Shown: in pieces, positions 16,512 to 25,221 of the stretch
Layout: each line of letters starts with the position of its first letter
Position numbering within the stretch: position 1 is the first letter of the stretch
NCBI GenBank assembly: GCA_038236905.1
Contig: JBBRZG010000016.1
Location: forward strand, 1-37,508
Source of the DNA: UKL13-2 sp038236905
GTDB lineage: Bacteria > Pseudomonadota > Gammaproteobacteria > Burkholderiales > Usitatibacteraceae
Direction of reading: 5' to 3'
DNA: 37,508 nt
Made by a program: the position numbers and the translations under genes
The notes under the pieces: model-generated
The model's input: the letters and a program-made list of their open reading frames with translations, nothing else
Databases searched by the model: none
Told to the model about the DNA's origin: nothing

Positions 16512-18698
16512 ATGTCGTTAACGATGTTGTCTTTGCTGTCACGCTTATGTTCTTGGGTTTCGTCTAGTAGCTTAATTCAGCCCGGTGTTCAGTTTGGTGA
16601 ACTCGCCGATGCAAACCGTGTAGTGGGCCCAGTTAAAAACCGCGCGTCGACGCCGGGAAGTGGAATTTTTGAGCGAAAAAGTGGTGGGCTGTCACGGTCT
16701 TTGCTCGTCGTAACATTACTGCTCGCTGCTCCCTACACTGCCTACTCGCAGCCTAAACCTGATGGCCCGCCGCCTTACGGCATCAAGGAAAATTACACAA
16801 AATACGAATACCGCATTCCGATGCGAGATGGTAAAAAATTGTTCACCACGGTATACGCACCGAAAGATTCCGCCAAGCCGGCACCGTTCCTGATGGTGCG
16901 CACGCCCTATAGCGTGGCGCCCTACGGCGTGGATCAATATCGTGACTCGCTGGGGCCATCAACAGAATTTGATCGCGCGGGCTACATTTTTGTGTTTCAG
17001 GATGTACGGGGACGCTACATGTCGGAAGGCGCTTTTATCGACATGACGCCGCATAAGGCGAAAAAATCAGGCACCGATGTTGATGAAAGCACCGACATGT
17101 TTGATTCGGCGGAATGGTTGCTCAAGAATATCCCCCACAATAACGGCCGCATTGGTCTATGGGGAATTTCCTATCCCGGGTTTTACGTGTCGGCCAGCAT
17201 CATCGACTCACATCCGGCGATCAAGGCGGCGTCTCCGCAAGCGCCGGTCACCGATATGTACATGAACGACGATTCCTATCACAACGGCGCGTTTATGCTC
17301 GCCGCCAATTTCGGTTTCTACACCGGCTTTAAGCGTCAGGAAAACCCCACTGTAAAGCCCAACAAATGGGACCCGTATGAGTACGGCACAAAGGATGGTT
17401 ATGAGTATTTTCTGGAACTGGGTACGCTCGCCAATCTGAACAGCAAGATCGACAAGCCGGAATACGTGATGTGGAAAGACAACATCACCAACGATACCTA
17501 CAACGATTTCTGGCAATCACGCAATATCGCGGCCCATCTCAAAAATATTAAAGCCTCCGTGCTCACGGTTGGTGGCTGGTTTGACGCCGAAGACCCGCAA
17601 GGCCCGCTCACCACTTATCGCAGCATCAAGGCGAGTAATCCGGGTATCTACAACGGCTTGGTAATGGGCCCGTGGGTGCATGGCGGCTGGGCGCGCAATG
17701 ACGGTGAACGCATCGGCATGGTGAGCTTCGCTGCGAAGACCAGCGAGTATTATCAAAAGAAAATCGTGTTTCCTTTTTTCGAGAAAAACCTGCGCCCGGC
17801 CGCAGCAAATGATCCCAAATTGCCTGGTGCAAAACCGGCAGAACCATTCGCAGAGGCGCATGTATTCGAAACCGGCACAAACATATGGCGGCAATATCCT
17901 CAGTGGCCCCCCGCTGAAGCGAAGCCCAAAATGCTTTACTTTGGCGCGCAAGGAAAATTGACATGGACACAACCGGGCAGCCCTCAAGGCGGGGCGCAAG
18001 GCAACGCCTCGACCTACGACGAATACGTGAGCGATCCAGCTAAGCCAGTTCCCTTTATTGCCTACACAGCGACGGGCGTGCCGCAGGAATACATGGTCGG
18101 TGATCAGCGTTTTGCGTCTACCCGCACCGATGTGCTGACGTATTCCACCGACGTCTTGGAAGAGGACATTACGATCGCCGGCCCGATTATGCCAAAGCTT
18201 TTTGTTTCAACCAGTGGCACCGATAGCGATTGGGTGGTGAAATTGATTGACGTTTATCCCGCTGAGCTGCCTGACGAAAAGCCTGACAATGCCGCCCGAC
18301 CAAAAGACGCGCCGGGCCCCAAGATTCAGTTAAGCGGTTATCAGCAATTGGTTCGGGGAGAGCCGTTTCGCGGAAAATTTCGAAACGGTTTCGTTACGCC
18401 GCAACCCTTCACACCCGGAAAAGTTGAGGCCGTGAATTTCACGATGCCTGATGTACTGCACACCTTCCGGCGCGGCCATCGCATCATGGTTCAGATGCAA
18501 AGCTCATGGTTCCCGCTAGTGGATCGCAATCCACAGGTTTATATGCGTATTCCCGATGCAAAACCAGAAGATTTCAAGACCGCTACACAGCGCATCTATC
18601 GCTCGGGCGCAACGTTTTCGGGGATTAGTCTAGGCGTGATGGCTAGCAGTCATGCTTCTACGATGACAGAAAGCCGTGCTAGTCAAAGCGCAAAATAA
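16512..18698 (+). CDS. CocE/NonD family hydrolase (X-Pro dipeptidyl-peptidase S15-like)
   Basis: From ATG 16512 the protein has 728 residues. The alpha/beta-hydrolase domain carries the nucleophile motif GISYPG with Ser220, in the block IGLWGISYPGFYVSASI. The C-terminal jelly-roll domain shows the typical DSDWVVKLIDVYP and HRIMVQMQSSWFPL blocks. Members hydrolyse esters or amides (cocaine esterase, glutaryl-7-ACA acylase, X-Pro peptides); the substrate here is unknown. A likely signal peptide (GGLSRSLLVVTLLLAAPYTAYS) begins only about 60 residues in, so the true start may lie downstream, for example GTG 16623, although ATG 16512 has an AGGGG ribosome site. Export to the periplasm or outside is inferred. 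An intrinsic terminator follows. Confidence 0.88.
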   Translation: MSLTMLSLLSRLCSWVSSSSLIQPGVQFGELADANRVVGPVKNRASTPGSGIFERKSGGLSRSLLVVTLLLAAPYTAYSQPKPDGPPPYGIKENYTKYEYRIPMRDGKKLFTTVYAPKDSAKPAPFLMVRTPYSVAPYGVDQYRDSLGPSTEFDRAGYIFVFQDVRGRYMSEGAFIDMTPHKAKKSGTDVDESTDMFDSAEWLLKNIPHNNGRIGLWGISYPGFYVSASIIDSHPAIKAASPQAPVTDMYMNDDSYHNGAFMLAANFGFYTGFKRQENPTVKPNKWDPYEYGTKDGYEYFLELGTLANLNSKIDKPEYVMWKDNITNDTYNDFWQSRNIAAHLKNIKASVLTVGGWFDAEDPQGPLTTYRSIKASNPGIYNGLVMGPWVHGGWARNDGERIGMVSFAAKTSEYYQKKIVFPFFEKNLRPAAANDPKLPGAKPAEPFAEAHVFETGTNIWRQYPQWPPAEAKPKMLYFGAQGKLTWTQPGSPQGGAQGNASTYDEYVSDPAKPVPFIAYTATGVPQEYMVGDQRFASTRTDVLTYSTDVLEEDITIAGPIMPKLFVSTSGTDSDWVVKLIDVYPAELPDEKPDNAARPKDAPGPKIQLSGYQQLVRGEPFRGKFRNGFVTPQPFTPGKVEAVNFTMPDVLHTFRRGHRIMVQMQSSWFPLVDRNPQVYMRIPDAKPEDFKTATQRIYRSGATFSGISLGVMASSHASTMTESRASQSAK

Positions 18699-18705
18699 TT
18701 GAAGC

Positions 18706-18736
18706 AAAAAAAGGCGCATTTGAGATGCGCCTTTTT
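18706..18736. terminator. Bidirectional intrinsic terminator
   Basis: A run of A's and GGCGCAT (18713-18719), a 5-base loop and ATGCGCC (18725-18731) followed by T's form a hairpin with a T-tract on both strands. It lies between convergent genes, the CocE-like hydrolase and the fasciclin protein, and should terminate both. Confidence 0.85.
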
Positions 18737-18761
18737 CTTTCACACGTTACAGCTTGAAGAT

Positions 18762-19256
18762 TTATTTTGGCAGCAATACGGTATCGATAACGTGAATCAC
18801 GCCGTTGCTGGCCACAACGTCGGTCGACGTAACGGTCGCGTCGTTGACCATGACTTTACCGCCCGCTGTGGTAATTTTGATCGACTGACCATTGACCGTT
18901 TTCACGTCGCCAGCCTTTACATCTTTGGCCATCACTGTTGCCGGTACCACGTGATACGTCAAAATGCCGGCCAATTTAGCTTTGTCCTTCAACAGTGCTT
19001 CCAAGGTGCCCGCTGGCAATTTCGCAAACGCTGCGTCTGTCGGCGCGAACACGGTGAATGGGCCTTTACCTTTAAGTGTGTCAACCAGGCCTGCGCTCTG
19101 GATTGCGGTGACCAGCGTTTTGAACGAGCCCGCAGCCACGGCAGTATCGACAATATCCTTGGCAGCCGCGGAAGCGCCCGCAGCAATGAACATGGATGAG
19201 GCAACCGCGATAGAAGCCAGGGTGGAGCGGGTAATTGATTTAAGTGCAAATTTCAT
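18762..19256 (-). CDS. Secreted fasciclin-domain protein
   Basis: The 164-residue protein has a signal peptide (hydrophobic 12-29, cleavage probably after ASA near residue 30) and one complete FAS1 domain. The H1 block is GPFTVFAPTDAAFAKLP and the H2 block is NGVIHVIDTVLLPK at the end; the YH motif is in LTYHVVP. FAS1 proteins act in adhesion or matrix interactions and are often exported to the periplasm or surface. ATG 19256 has a strong AGGAG ribosome site. Tandem 12-base repeats lie directly upstream. Confidence 0.93.
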   Translation of the reverse strand: MKFALKSITRSTLASIAVASSMFIAAGASAAAKDIVDTAVAAGSFKTLVTAIQSAGLVDTLKGKGPFTVFAPTDAAFAKLPAGTLEALLKDKAKLAGILTYHVVPATVMAKDVKAGDVKTVNGQSIKITTAGGKVMVNDATVTSTDVVASNGVIHVIDTVLLPK

Positions 19257-19277
19257 TTGAATCTCCTAGGGGTTGGT

Positions 19278-19326
19278 GTGTCTACAAAAGTGTCTATAAA
19301 ACGTAACTATGAAACTATCTACAAAT
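19278..19326 (-). repeat. Tandem 12-base direct repeats upstream of the fasciclin gene
   Basis: On the plus strand GTGTCTACAAAA (19278-19289) is followed at once by GTGTCTATAAAA (19290-19301). Two weaker copies follow, GTAACTATGAAA (19303-19314) and CTATCTACAAAT (19315-19326), each matching 9 of 12. The array begins 22 bases upstream of the fasciclin start and ends 70 bases upstream, so it lies in the promoter or 5' leader. The phased repeats suggest a regulator binding site. Confidence 0.5.
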
Positions 19327-19535
19327 CGATATGACTAAAAACTGTGCAGTTAATGTCGCAAAGAAGAGTGCCGTAAAAATGCAAAAAAGTGAGTTCTGGA
19401 AGCGGATTTACCGAAACGCTATGACAACTTAGCGCATTCCACTAAACCAAATAAGGCAAAAACAACCATGAGCGGATACAATCAATTCACGAGTCTTTGA
19501 AGCATTTATTACCGATAAGTTCAAAAATTTTACTT

Positions 19536-20237
19536 ATGCGTATTGTTGACAAAATTACCTTTAAAGAACAAACATTTAGGCTGCGGGAGGATGCGATCCT
19601 AGATGCCGCACATCGCCTGCTGGCGCAAAAAGGCTTTGATTTGATGACCATGGACGAGGTCGCCGCCGATGTCGGCATCGCCAAGCCGAGTCTCTACAAG
19701 CACTTTGTTTCCAAGGAGCAGCTGGTGGGCGCGGCGATGATTCGGCTCATCGAGGGCGCGCTGGATTTTATCGATACTCTTCCCGCGACCGAATCACCGC
19801 TGGTCAAAATGAAATCTATTCTTGCCTGGTCGCTGCGGGTAAGGCTCGGCGGCGGGCTGCCCTACTTACCAGCAACCAGCCCGCTGGTGCGCGAAATGCT
19901 CCTCAAGAATATTCGTTATGTCACCAAAGTGTTGAAACTTAATTTGCAGGTCTCCGCCATGGTGAAACGCGCCAGACAAACCGGCGAGCTGCGCAGCGAC
20001 CTCCCCGATGACGTGATTTTGTTCAGCTTCTATGCACGCTCATGCGACCCGGCAGTCGATTTTTTAAGGCTTTACTCTAAGCTCGATAGCGAAGCCATCA
20101 TCGCCCATATGATTAGCAGCTGCTTCGATGGACTCGCCCAGCCTTCCGCAATTGGTGAGAAAGGTGGTGTAGGCTTGAGCGCGTCTAGTCACGCACAAGC
20201 AGCAGCGTCGACCCGCACGCCAACAGGTCAGTCATGA
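19536..20237 (+). CDS. TetR/AcrR family transcriptional regulator
   Basis: From ATG 19536 the protein has 233 residues; a TTG at 19497 would add 13. The N-terminal helix-turn-helix is clear (REDAILDAAHRLLAQKGFDL, then MTMDEVAADVGIAKPSLYKHF), and the C-terminal helical domain, which would bind a ligand, has no recognised specificity. The regulator is divergent from the fasciclin gene, and its stop overlaps the start of a prepilin gene by four bases (ATGA). It may control itself, the prepilin and the fasciclin gene; no palindromic TetR operator was identified in the shared spacer. Confidence 0.87.
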   Translation: MRIVDKITFKEQTFRLREDAILDAAHRLLAQKGFDLMTMDEVAADVGIAKPSLYKHFVSKEQLVGAAMIRLIEGALDFIDTLPATESPLVKMKSILAWSLRVRLGGGLPYLPATSPLVREMLLKNIRYVTKVLKLNLQVSAMVKRARQTGELRSDLPDDVILFSFYARSCDPAVDFLRLYSKLDSEAIIAHMISSCFDGLAQPSAIGEKGGVGLSASSHAQAAASTRTPTGQS

Positions 20238-20746
20238 ACGCGGCCACTCCGCTGCTAGCGCCGCGAAGCAGACGCCGGCAATTTGCGTTTACCCTGATCG
20301 AAATTATGGTGGTGGTCGCGATCATCGCGATTCTGGCCGCAATGGCCGTTCCTTCTCTTTACCGAACCGTGATTCGCCAGCAGATTGCCGACAGCATGCC
20401 ATTGGCCGATCTGGCGCGAAATGGCGTCGCCGCGTTTTATCGGCGCGAGGGCAAAATGCCGGCTGATAACGAGGCCGCTGGCGCACCGCCTGCTAAAAAG
20501 ATCATCGGCAATTTTGTATACAGTGTGTCGGTCAGCGAAGGCGCAGTGACAATGACCTTCGGTAACAGCGCCTACACCTCAATCAAGGGCAAACAGCTCA
20601 CTTGGCGGCCCGCGGTTGTAGTGGATGCGCCCACCGTGCCGATTGCATGGGTGTGTGCCGGCAAGAAACCGCCGGAGGGTATGACCGCACAGGGTCGCGA
20701 TGAAACCACCCTTCCCGTTAACGTGCTGCCGGGTGGATGTGGTTAA
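20234..20746 (+). CDS. Type IV prepilin-like protein
   Basis: The 170-residue protein has a short basic leader followed by AFTLIEIMVVVAIIAILAAM, the prepilin peptidase (class III) signal. Cleavage would fall after Ala18, giving a mature N-terminal Phe19 with Glu at position 5; Ala replaces the usual Gly at -1, which prepilin peptidases can tolerate. Two cysteines near the C-terminus (in WVCAGKK and PGGCG) fit a pilin disulphide loop. It should be a pilus or pseudopilus subunit in the inner membrane and periplasm. No pilus assembly gene is adjacent; it is instead coupled to the upstream TetR gene, which is odd. Confidence 0.85.
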   Translation: MNAATPLLAPRSRRRQFAFTLIEIMVVVAIIAILAAMAVPSLYRTVIRQQIADSMPLADLARNGVAAFYRREGKMPADNEAAGAPPAKKIIGNFVYSVSVSEGAVTMTFGNSAYTSIKGKQLTWRPAVVVDAPTVPIAWVCAGKKPPEGMTAQGRDETTLPVNVLPGGCG

Positions 20747-20779
20747 TCTGCCGGTAAATATTTTTTGAATCTGGATGAA

Positions 20780-21787
20780 ATGAAATATTCGTCACTGGGC
20801 AAGTCCGCGCTCTCGGTCTCCCGCCTCTGCCTGGGCACCATGATGTTTGGTGATCAAACCGATATGTTGGAGGCCGGCAATATCGTTGCCCACGCGCGTG
20901 AGCATGGCGTGAATTTTATTGATACCGCCGATGTTTATTCGCTCGGCAAATCAGAATCGATGGTCGGCGAATTACTGAAACATGACCGCGACCATTGGGT
21001 GCTGGCGACCAAAGTCGGCAACAAGATGAGCGAGCGGCCGAACGAGTCAAAATACGCTCGCTCATGGGTGCTGCGGGAATGCGAGTCAAGCTTAAAACGT
21101 CTGGCGTCTGACACGATCGATATTTATTACATGCATCGCGATTTTAACGGAATGGATTTAGAAGAGGCCGTGCGTGCCATCGAACAACTATTGCGCGACG
21201 GTAAAATTCGCAGTTGGGGTATCTCAAATTTTCGCGGTTGGCGCATTGCGGAAATGGTGCATCTGGCCGCGCAACTCAACATGCCAGGCCCGGTGGTATG
21301 CCAGCCGTATTACAACCTCCTTAACCGGCAGCCAGAAGTCGAAGTGCTCCCGGCGTGTTTGCACTATGGTATCGGCGTGGTGCCTTACAGCCCGATTGCG
21401 CGCGGCGTTTTGACTGGCAAATATGCCCCGGGCAACCTATCCATAGATCCGAGCAGTCGGGTTGGTCGCGGCGACAAGCGCGTGATGGAAACCGAATTTC
21501 GCGAGGAATCACTGGCGATTGCGCAGACGCTAAAAACATATTGCGAAAAAGACAACCGGCAATTGGCCCATGTCGCCACCGCGTGGGTGCTTGCGAACAA
21601 GGCCGTGAGCGCGGTGATTGCCGGACCGCGAACGCTCGCCCAGTGGCAAGATTATTTCGCCTCAATAGACACGGTGATTTCGAGCGACGATGAAGCGTTT
21701 ATTGATTCGCTGGTGTCGCCGGGACATCCTTCAACGCCCGGTTTTAACGATCCAGTCTATCCGCTGAATGGCCGCATTGTTGGGTAG
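20780..21787 (+). CDS. Aldo/keto reductase
   Basis: The 335-residue protein is a TIM-barrel NADPH-dependent oxidoreductase with all four catalytic residues visible: Asp48 and Tyr53 (DTADVYSLGKSE), Lys78 (LATKVGNK) and His119 (YYMHRDFN). The C-terminal cofactor region (AVSAVIAGPRTLAQ) is complete. Substrate cannot be told; the sequence resembles the YajO/Tas-like group. ATG 20780 is chosen because similarity starts there (MKYSSLGKSAL); a TTG at 20765 is in frame. It follows the prepilin by 33 bases but is functionally unrelated. Confidence 0.9.
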   Translation: MKYSSLGKSALSVSRLCLGTMMFGDQTDMLEAGNIVAHAREHGVNFIDTADVYSLGKSESMVGELLKHDRDHWVLATKVGNKMSERPNESKYARSWVLRECESSLKRLASDTIDIYYMHRDFNGMDLEEAVRAIEQLLRDGKIRSWGISNFRGWRIAEMVHLAAQLNMPGPVVCQPYYNLLNRQPEVEVLPACLHYGIGVVPYSPIARGVLTGKYAPGNLSIDPSSRVGRGDKRVMETEFREESLAIAQTLKTYCEKDNRQLAHVATAWVLANKAVSAVIAGPRTLAQWQDYFASIDTVISSDDEAFIDSLVSPGHPSTPGFNDPVYPLNGRIVG

Positions 21788-21849
21788 AAGTTGCAAGTTA
21801 CGAGGCATGTATGAGCTGGTAGCTGCTCGCCCCTGATAGAATTCGCCCG

Positions 21850-22629
21850 CTATGCGCCCGGCCCGTGAAACGTGTTAACTAGCGAGCCAATTCCATCAAT
21901 TACCACTTCGACCGTCGCGTCTGGCTTGAGTGAGCCGACGCCTACCGAGGTGCCACAGGCGATGACATCACCAGCGCGCAGGCGCAGGTCACGCGAAATA
22001 TGCGACACGATCTGGCGTGGTGTAAAAATCATATCTGCACAGGGATAATTTTGTCTTTCTACACCATTCACCAAGGTGCGCACCACCAACATGCCGGGAT
22101 CAAGACCGGTGGCGATGACCGGGCCGAAAACACCAAACGTGGGAAAGCTTTTTGCCCGGGTCCATTGAGCGAACGTCGCATCGCGGGCAACGATATCGAT
22201 TGCGGTGACATCGTTGATACAGGTATAGCCAAAAATCGAACGCTCGGCTTCTATCTCATCAGCGTTGTAGGTTTCGCGCCCGATCACGATACCAAGCTCG
22301 CCTTCAAATACCACCTTACCCGAGTAATGTGCCGGTGACAGAATCGCCTCGCCCGTGGCCAAAATCGAACTCGCGGCCTTGATAAAGTAAAGCGGCTCGG
22401 ACGGAATAGCAATCTTTAATTTAACAGCGAGGGCATGATAGTTGTTCCAAAGCGCCAGAAATGATGACGGCACCGTTGGCACATTAATCGTAACGGTCGA
22501 CAAAGAAACCTGCTCACCCGTGGCCTCCGGTTGATCGAATATATCGCCAATGTGTACATGGATAAAATCGCCTTCTAGTGTGCCGAATTTATGATCTCCG
22601 CCGTGTGTAAACCGTAACCACTTTGTCAT
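21850..22629 (-). CDS. Fumarylacetoacetate hydrolase family protein
   Basis: The 259-residue protein has the FAH catalytic fold. The metal-ligand region is visible as VFEGELGIVIG (Glu-x-Glu) and, about 30 residues on, CINDVTA with its aspartate; the ending SLKPDATVEVVIDGIGSLVN is typical. Family members cleave or decarboxylate 2-oxo diacids in aromatic catabolism (for example HpcE, MhpD-like) or act as oxaloacetate decarboxylases. ATG 22629 is preceded by a strong AAGGA ribosome site. It is convergent with the aldo/keto reductase. With the oxidoreductase at the left edge it might take part in aromatic compound breakdown, but this is only a guess. Confidence 0.9.
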   Translation of the reverse strand: MTKWLRFTHGGDHKFGTLEGDFIHVHIGDIFDQPEATGEQVSLSTVTINVPTVPSSFLALWNNYHALAVKLKIAIPSEPLYFIKAASSILATGEAILSPAHYSGKVVFEGELGIVIGRETYNADEIEAERSIFGYTCINDVTAIDIVARDATFAQWTRAKSFPTFGVFGPVIATGLDPGMLVVRTLVNGVERQNYPCADMIFTPRQIVSHISRDLRLRAGDVIACGTSVGVGSLKPDATVEVVIDGIGSLVNTFHGPGA

Positions 22630-22786
22630 TATTTACGTCCTTTTTTATCAAACCCTGAAGCAGTCCCTAATTTTAGCGCTTATCTATTCAATGCCTTCCG
22701 ATGTTGACTATCACTTCCACGCATCATCATAGAAGCCTCAACACGGCATCATCCTGACTCGCCTATTAGACTGCCTCAAGCGCGCG

Positions 22787-22820
22787 AAATGGCCTGAACA
22801 CACCGCCGATGCTGGGGTTT
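22787..22820 (+). repeat. Bipartite intergenic motif, copy D
   Basis: AAATGGCCTGAA at 22787-22798, a 12-base spacer, and GCTGGGGTTT at 22811-22820 (one mismatch to the core). The first block is identical to copy A. It lies about 70 bases upstream of the candidate promoter of the receiver-kinase operon. Confidence 0.6.
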
Positions 22821-22889
22821 GCTAAACATCAGCTGACCTGCACAATGACCGAAGCCTCAGATAAGGGTTTTCGAGGCCGTAAATACACT

Positions 22890-22919
22890 TTGCACGTTCG
22901 CACTCTTCGTATTTATACT
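22890..22919 (+). promoter_or_regulatory. Candidate sigma-70 promoter of the receiver-kinase operon
   Basis: TTGCAC (22890-22895) and TATACT (22914-22919) are separated by 18 bases, close to the consensus. The start would be near 22926, leaving a leader of about 100 bases before ATG 23027. Confidence 0.5.
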
Positions 22920-23026
22920 AATCAAAATCTAAGGTAACTAATGAAGCAATCCGTTCGAGCTAAAAAATTTGACGCCGCTATCAGGCCGTACACTGGCCAG
23001 AACGGTCGGCCGAATGGTCTGATACG

Positions 23027-24559
23027 ATGAAGCCAAACTATCATCTTCTAATGGTCGAGGACTCACTTGACGATGTTGAGCTTTTACAACATTGCCTGCG
23101 TGATGCGCCATTTACGTTTACTTCAAGCCACGTCGAAACCGAAGCCGATTACAACACGGTACTCAGCAAGCACCTTCCTGATGTAGTGCTATGCGATTTT
23201 CATATGCCCTCCTTCAGCGCCGCGCGCGCGCTGCAAATTCTTGCCGAGCGGAATCTGGATATTCCGTTCATTGTTGTTTCCCACCATATCGGCGAAGATG
23301 CGGCCGTCAATGCCATGCGCAACGGGGCGAGCGATTATCTGCTGAAAAATCGTCTTGGTCGCCTGCCCAATGCAATCGAAGTCGCCATCGAGCGCCGTTT
23401 CTCTGCCAAACAAAAGGCGCTGGCTGAGTCAGCGCTACGCACCAGCGAAGCAATGAAACGTGGCATTCTCAATTCGCTCAGCACACGCATTGCGGTGCTG
23501 GATGGCATGGGCACCATTGTCGCAACTAACAAAGCATGGGAAGACTCGACTGATAACCGTGGCAGGCTACACAACTTCCCCGCAATTGTTGGCATCAACT
23601 ACCTCAATCTACTCAGCGACGCGGCCGAGCGCGGCGAAGATTTGGCGACCCGACAATTAAAAGCGATTCGATCCGTCATCAGTCGCGAGGCAAATTTTGC
23701 GTCAGTGGAATATCAGCGTACCGGCGTCGGCGGAATGCGCTGGTTTCTGGCGCGCGCGATGCCGCTAGAAGACAGCACCGACGGCGCCGTGATATCGCAC
23801 GAGGATGTGACGGACAGGATGCTCGCGCACCGAGCCCTGGCCAACGCCAACAAGCGGCTGCAAGAGATGTCAAAACGCGTCCTCAGTATTCAAGAAGATG
23901 AAAAACGCGCCATCTCAAGAGAATTACACGACGATATCGGGCAATCACTGACCGCGCTCAAGATCGGCCTGCATCGACTCGCCCAGCGCGTTGATACGCA
24001 GCACGAGGCCCTGCTTACGGAGTGTTTGAGTATTGCCGATACGACGCTCAACAAACTTCGCAATTTGTCCCTTGAATTACGCCCACCGCAGCTGGACCAG
24101 CTGGGACTTGAGGACGCGCTGGGTTGGCTGGCCAACCATCAACGGAACGCCACCGGTCTTGATGTCAGGTGCGAGTTTGTGGGCATGGCCGAGCGTCTGG
24201 CGCCTGATCTTGAAACGGCATGCTACCGGATCGTGCAGGAAGCACTTAACAACGCGACGCGCCATGCCAAGGCAGAACATATTGTTATTCGGGTTGAGCT
24301 CGCCGACCGGCTCCTGAATCTTGAAATCCGCGATGACGGCATGGGTTTCGAAATGAACACGGCACGCAAAAAAGCGAGCATGTCCGGAAGTCTTGGCATG
24401 CTGAGCATGGAAGAACGCGCTGAGCTGGCACGCGGCAGGCTTAAGATTCGCACCAAACTTGGCGCTGGTACTAGCGTTCAAGCCACATTCACGCTCGACA
24501 CACCCGATCACGTCGCCTTAGAAACTAGCGACGAACAACGATTTTTAGAGGCCCAATGA
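23027..24559 (+). CDS. Receiver-PAS-histidine kinase (NarX/UhpB-type, soluble)
   Basis: The 510-residue protein has no membrane segment. An N-terminal receiver domain (1-125) shows the acidic pair Glu11/Asp12, phospho-acceptor Asp57 and Lys107. A PAS-like sensor follows (145-265), then a HisKA_3 dimerisation domain with His301 (RAISRELHDDIGQ) and a HATPase with N-box QEALNN (404-409), G1 DDGMG (436-440) and G2 GSLGM (454-458). All key residues are present, so it should autophosphorylate on His301 and pass phosphate to the NarL-type regulator encoded next; the two genes overlap by four bases. The N-terminal receiver suggests it is itself controlled by another kinase. Confidence 0.92.
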   Translation: MKPNYHLLMVEDSLDDVELLQHCLRDAPFTFTSSHVETEADYNTVLSKHLPDVVLCDFHMPSFSAARALQILAERNLDIPFIVVSHHIGEDAAVNAMRNGASDYLLKNRLGRLPNAIEVAIERRFSAKQKALAESALRTSEAMKRGILNSLSTRIAVLDGMGTIVATNKAWEDSTDNRGRLHNFPAIVGINYLNLLSDAAERGEDLATRQLKAIRSVISREANFASVEYQRTGVGGMRWFLARAMPLEDSTDGAVISHEDVTDRMLAHRALANANKRLQEMSKRVLSIQEDEKRAISRELHDDIGQSLTALKIGLHRLAQRVDTQHEALLTECLSIADTTLNKLRNLSLELRPPQLDQLGLEDALGWLANHQRNATGLDVRCEFVGMAERLAPDLETACYRIVQEALNNATRHAKAEHIVIRVELADRLLNLEIRDDGMGFEMNTARKKASMSGSLGMLSMEERAELARGRLKIRTKLGAGTSVQATFTLDTPDHVALETSDEQRFLEAQ

Positions 24560-25221
24560 GCTTGACTCGCATATTGCTTGCAGACGACCATGCGCTCGTA
24601 TTGGCAGGCATCCGCGCGCTGGTTGAAGAACTTGGCGGCACGCAAATCGTTGCTGAAGCCAGCAATGGCCGTGAAGCCGTCGCACTCGCGAAACAGCACA
24701 AACCTGATTTAGTCATCATGGATATTTCCATGAAAGAACTTAACGGCATCGATGCCACCGCGCAAATCATGGCCGAGGTGCCGTCCACGCGGGTGTTGAT
24801 TTTATCGATGCACACCACCGAGGATTTCGTCCGCCGGGCAATCAAGGCAGGCGCCTCCGGCTATCTGGTAAAAGACTCCGCGCCGCTGGATCTGAAGATG
24901 GCGATTTCAGTCGTGCTTCGCGACGAAGTTTACTTGTCGCCACGCGTGTCCAAACATATCGTCTCCGGCTTTCTGCAAGGTCAACAGCAACCGCAAGAAT
25001 CGTCGATGGACGCACTCACTGCGCGTCAACGTGAAATCCTGCAACTCATCGCCGAGGGCAAAAGCACCAAGGAAATTGCGTATCAGTTAAACATCAGTGT
25101 CAAGACCGTAGAGACCCACCGCGCCACCCTGATGCAACGCCTCGACATCCACGATATCGCCGGCCTCGTGCTATTCGCCGTGCGCCAAGGACTGATCAGC
25201 GTGGATGGCGGCAATATCTAA
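24556..25221 (+). CDS. NarL/FixJ family response regulator
   Basis: The 221-residue protein has a receiver domain with the Asp10/Asp11 pair and phospho-acceptor Asp56 (LVIMDISM) and a LuxR-type helix-turn-helix at the C-terminus (LTARQREILQLIAEGKSTKE, then SVKTVETHRATLMQRL). Its start overlaps the stop of the kinase gene (ATGA), so it is the cognate output of that kinase. Its targets are unknown; because of its position, the bipartite motifs near 22787 and 25251 are candidate binding sites, which is inference. Confidence 0.93.
   Translation: MSLTRILLADDHALVLAGIRALVEELGGTQIVAEASNGREAVALAKQHKPDLVIMDISMKELNGIDATAQIMAEVPSTRVLILSMHTTEDFVRRAIKAGASGYLVKDSAPLDLKMAISVVLRDEVYLSPRVSKHIVSGFLQGQQQPQESSMDALTARQREILQLIAEGKSTKEIAYQLNISVKTVETHRATLMQRLDIHDIAGLVLFAVRQGLISVDGGNI

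Larger units (their letters stand above)
22630..23026. other. Divergent intergenic region with motif copy and promoter
   Basis: There is no gene in these 397 bases between the FAH-family gene (-) and the receiver-kinase gene (+). They hold bipartite motif copy D (22787-22820) and a promoter candidate at 22890-22919. Confidence 0.5.
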
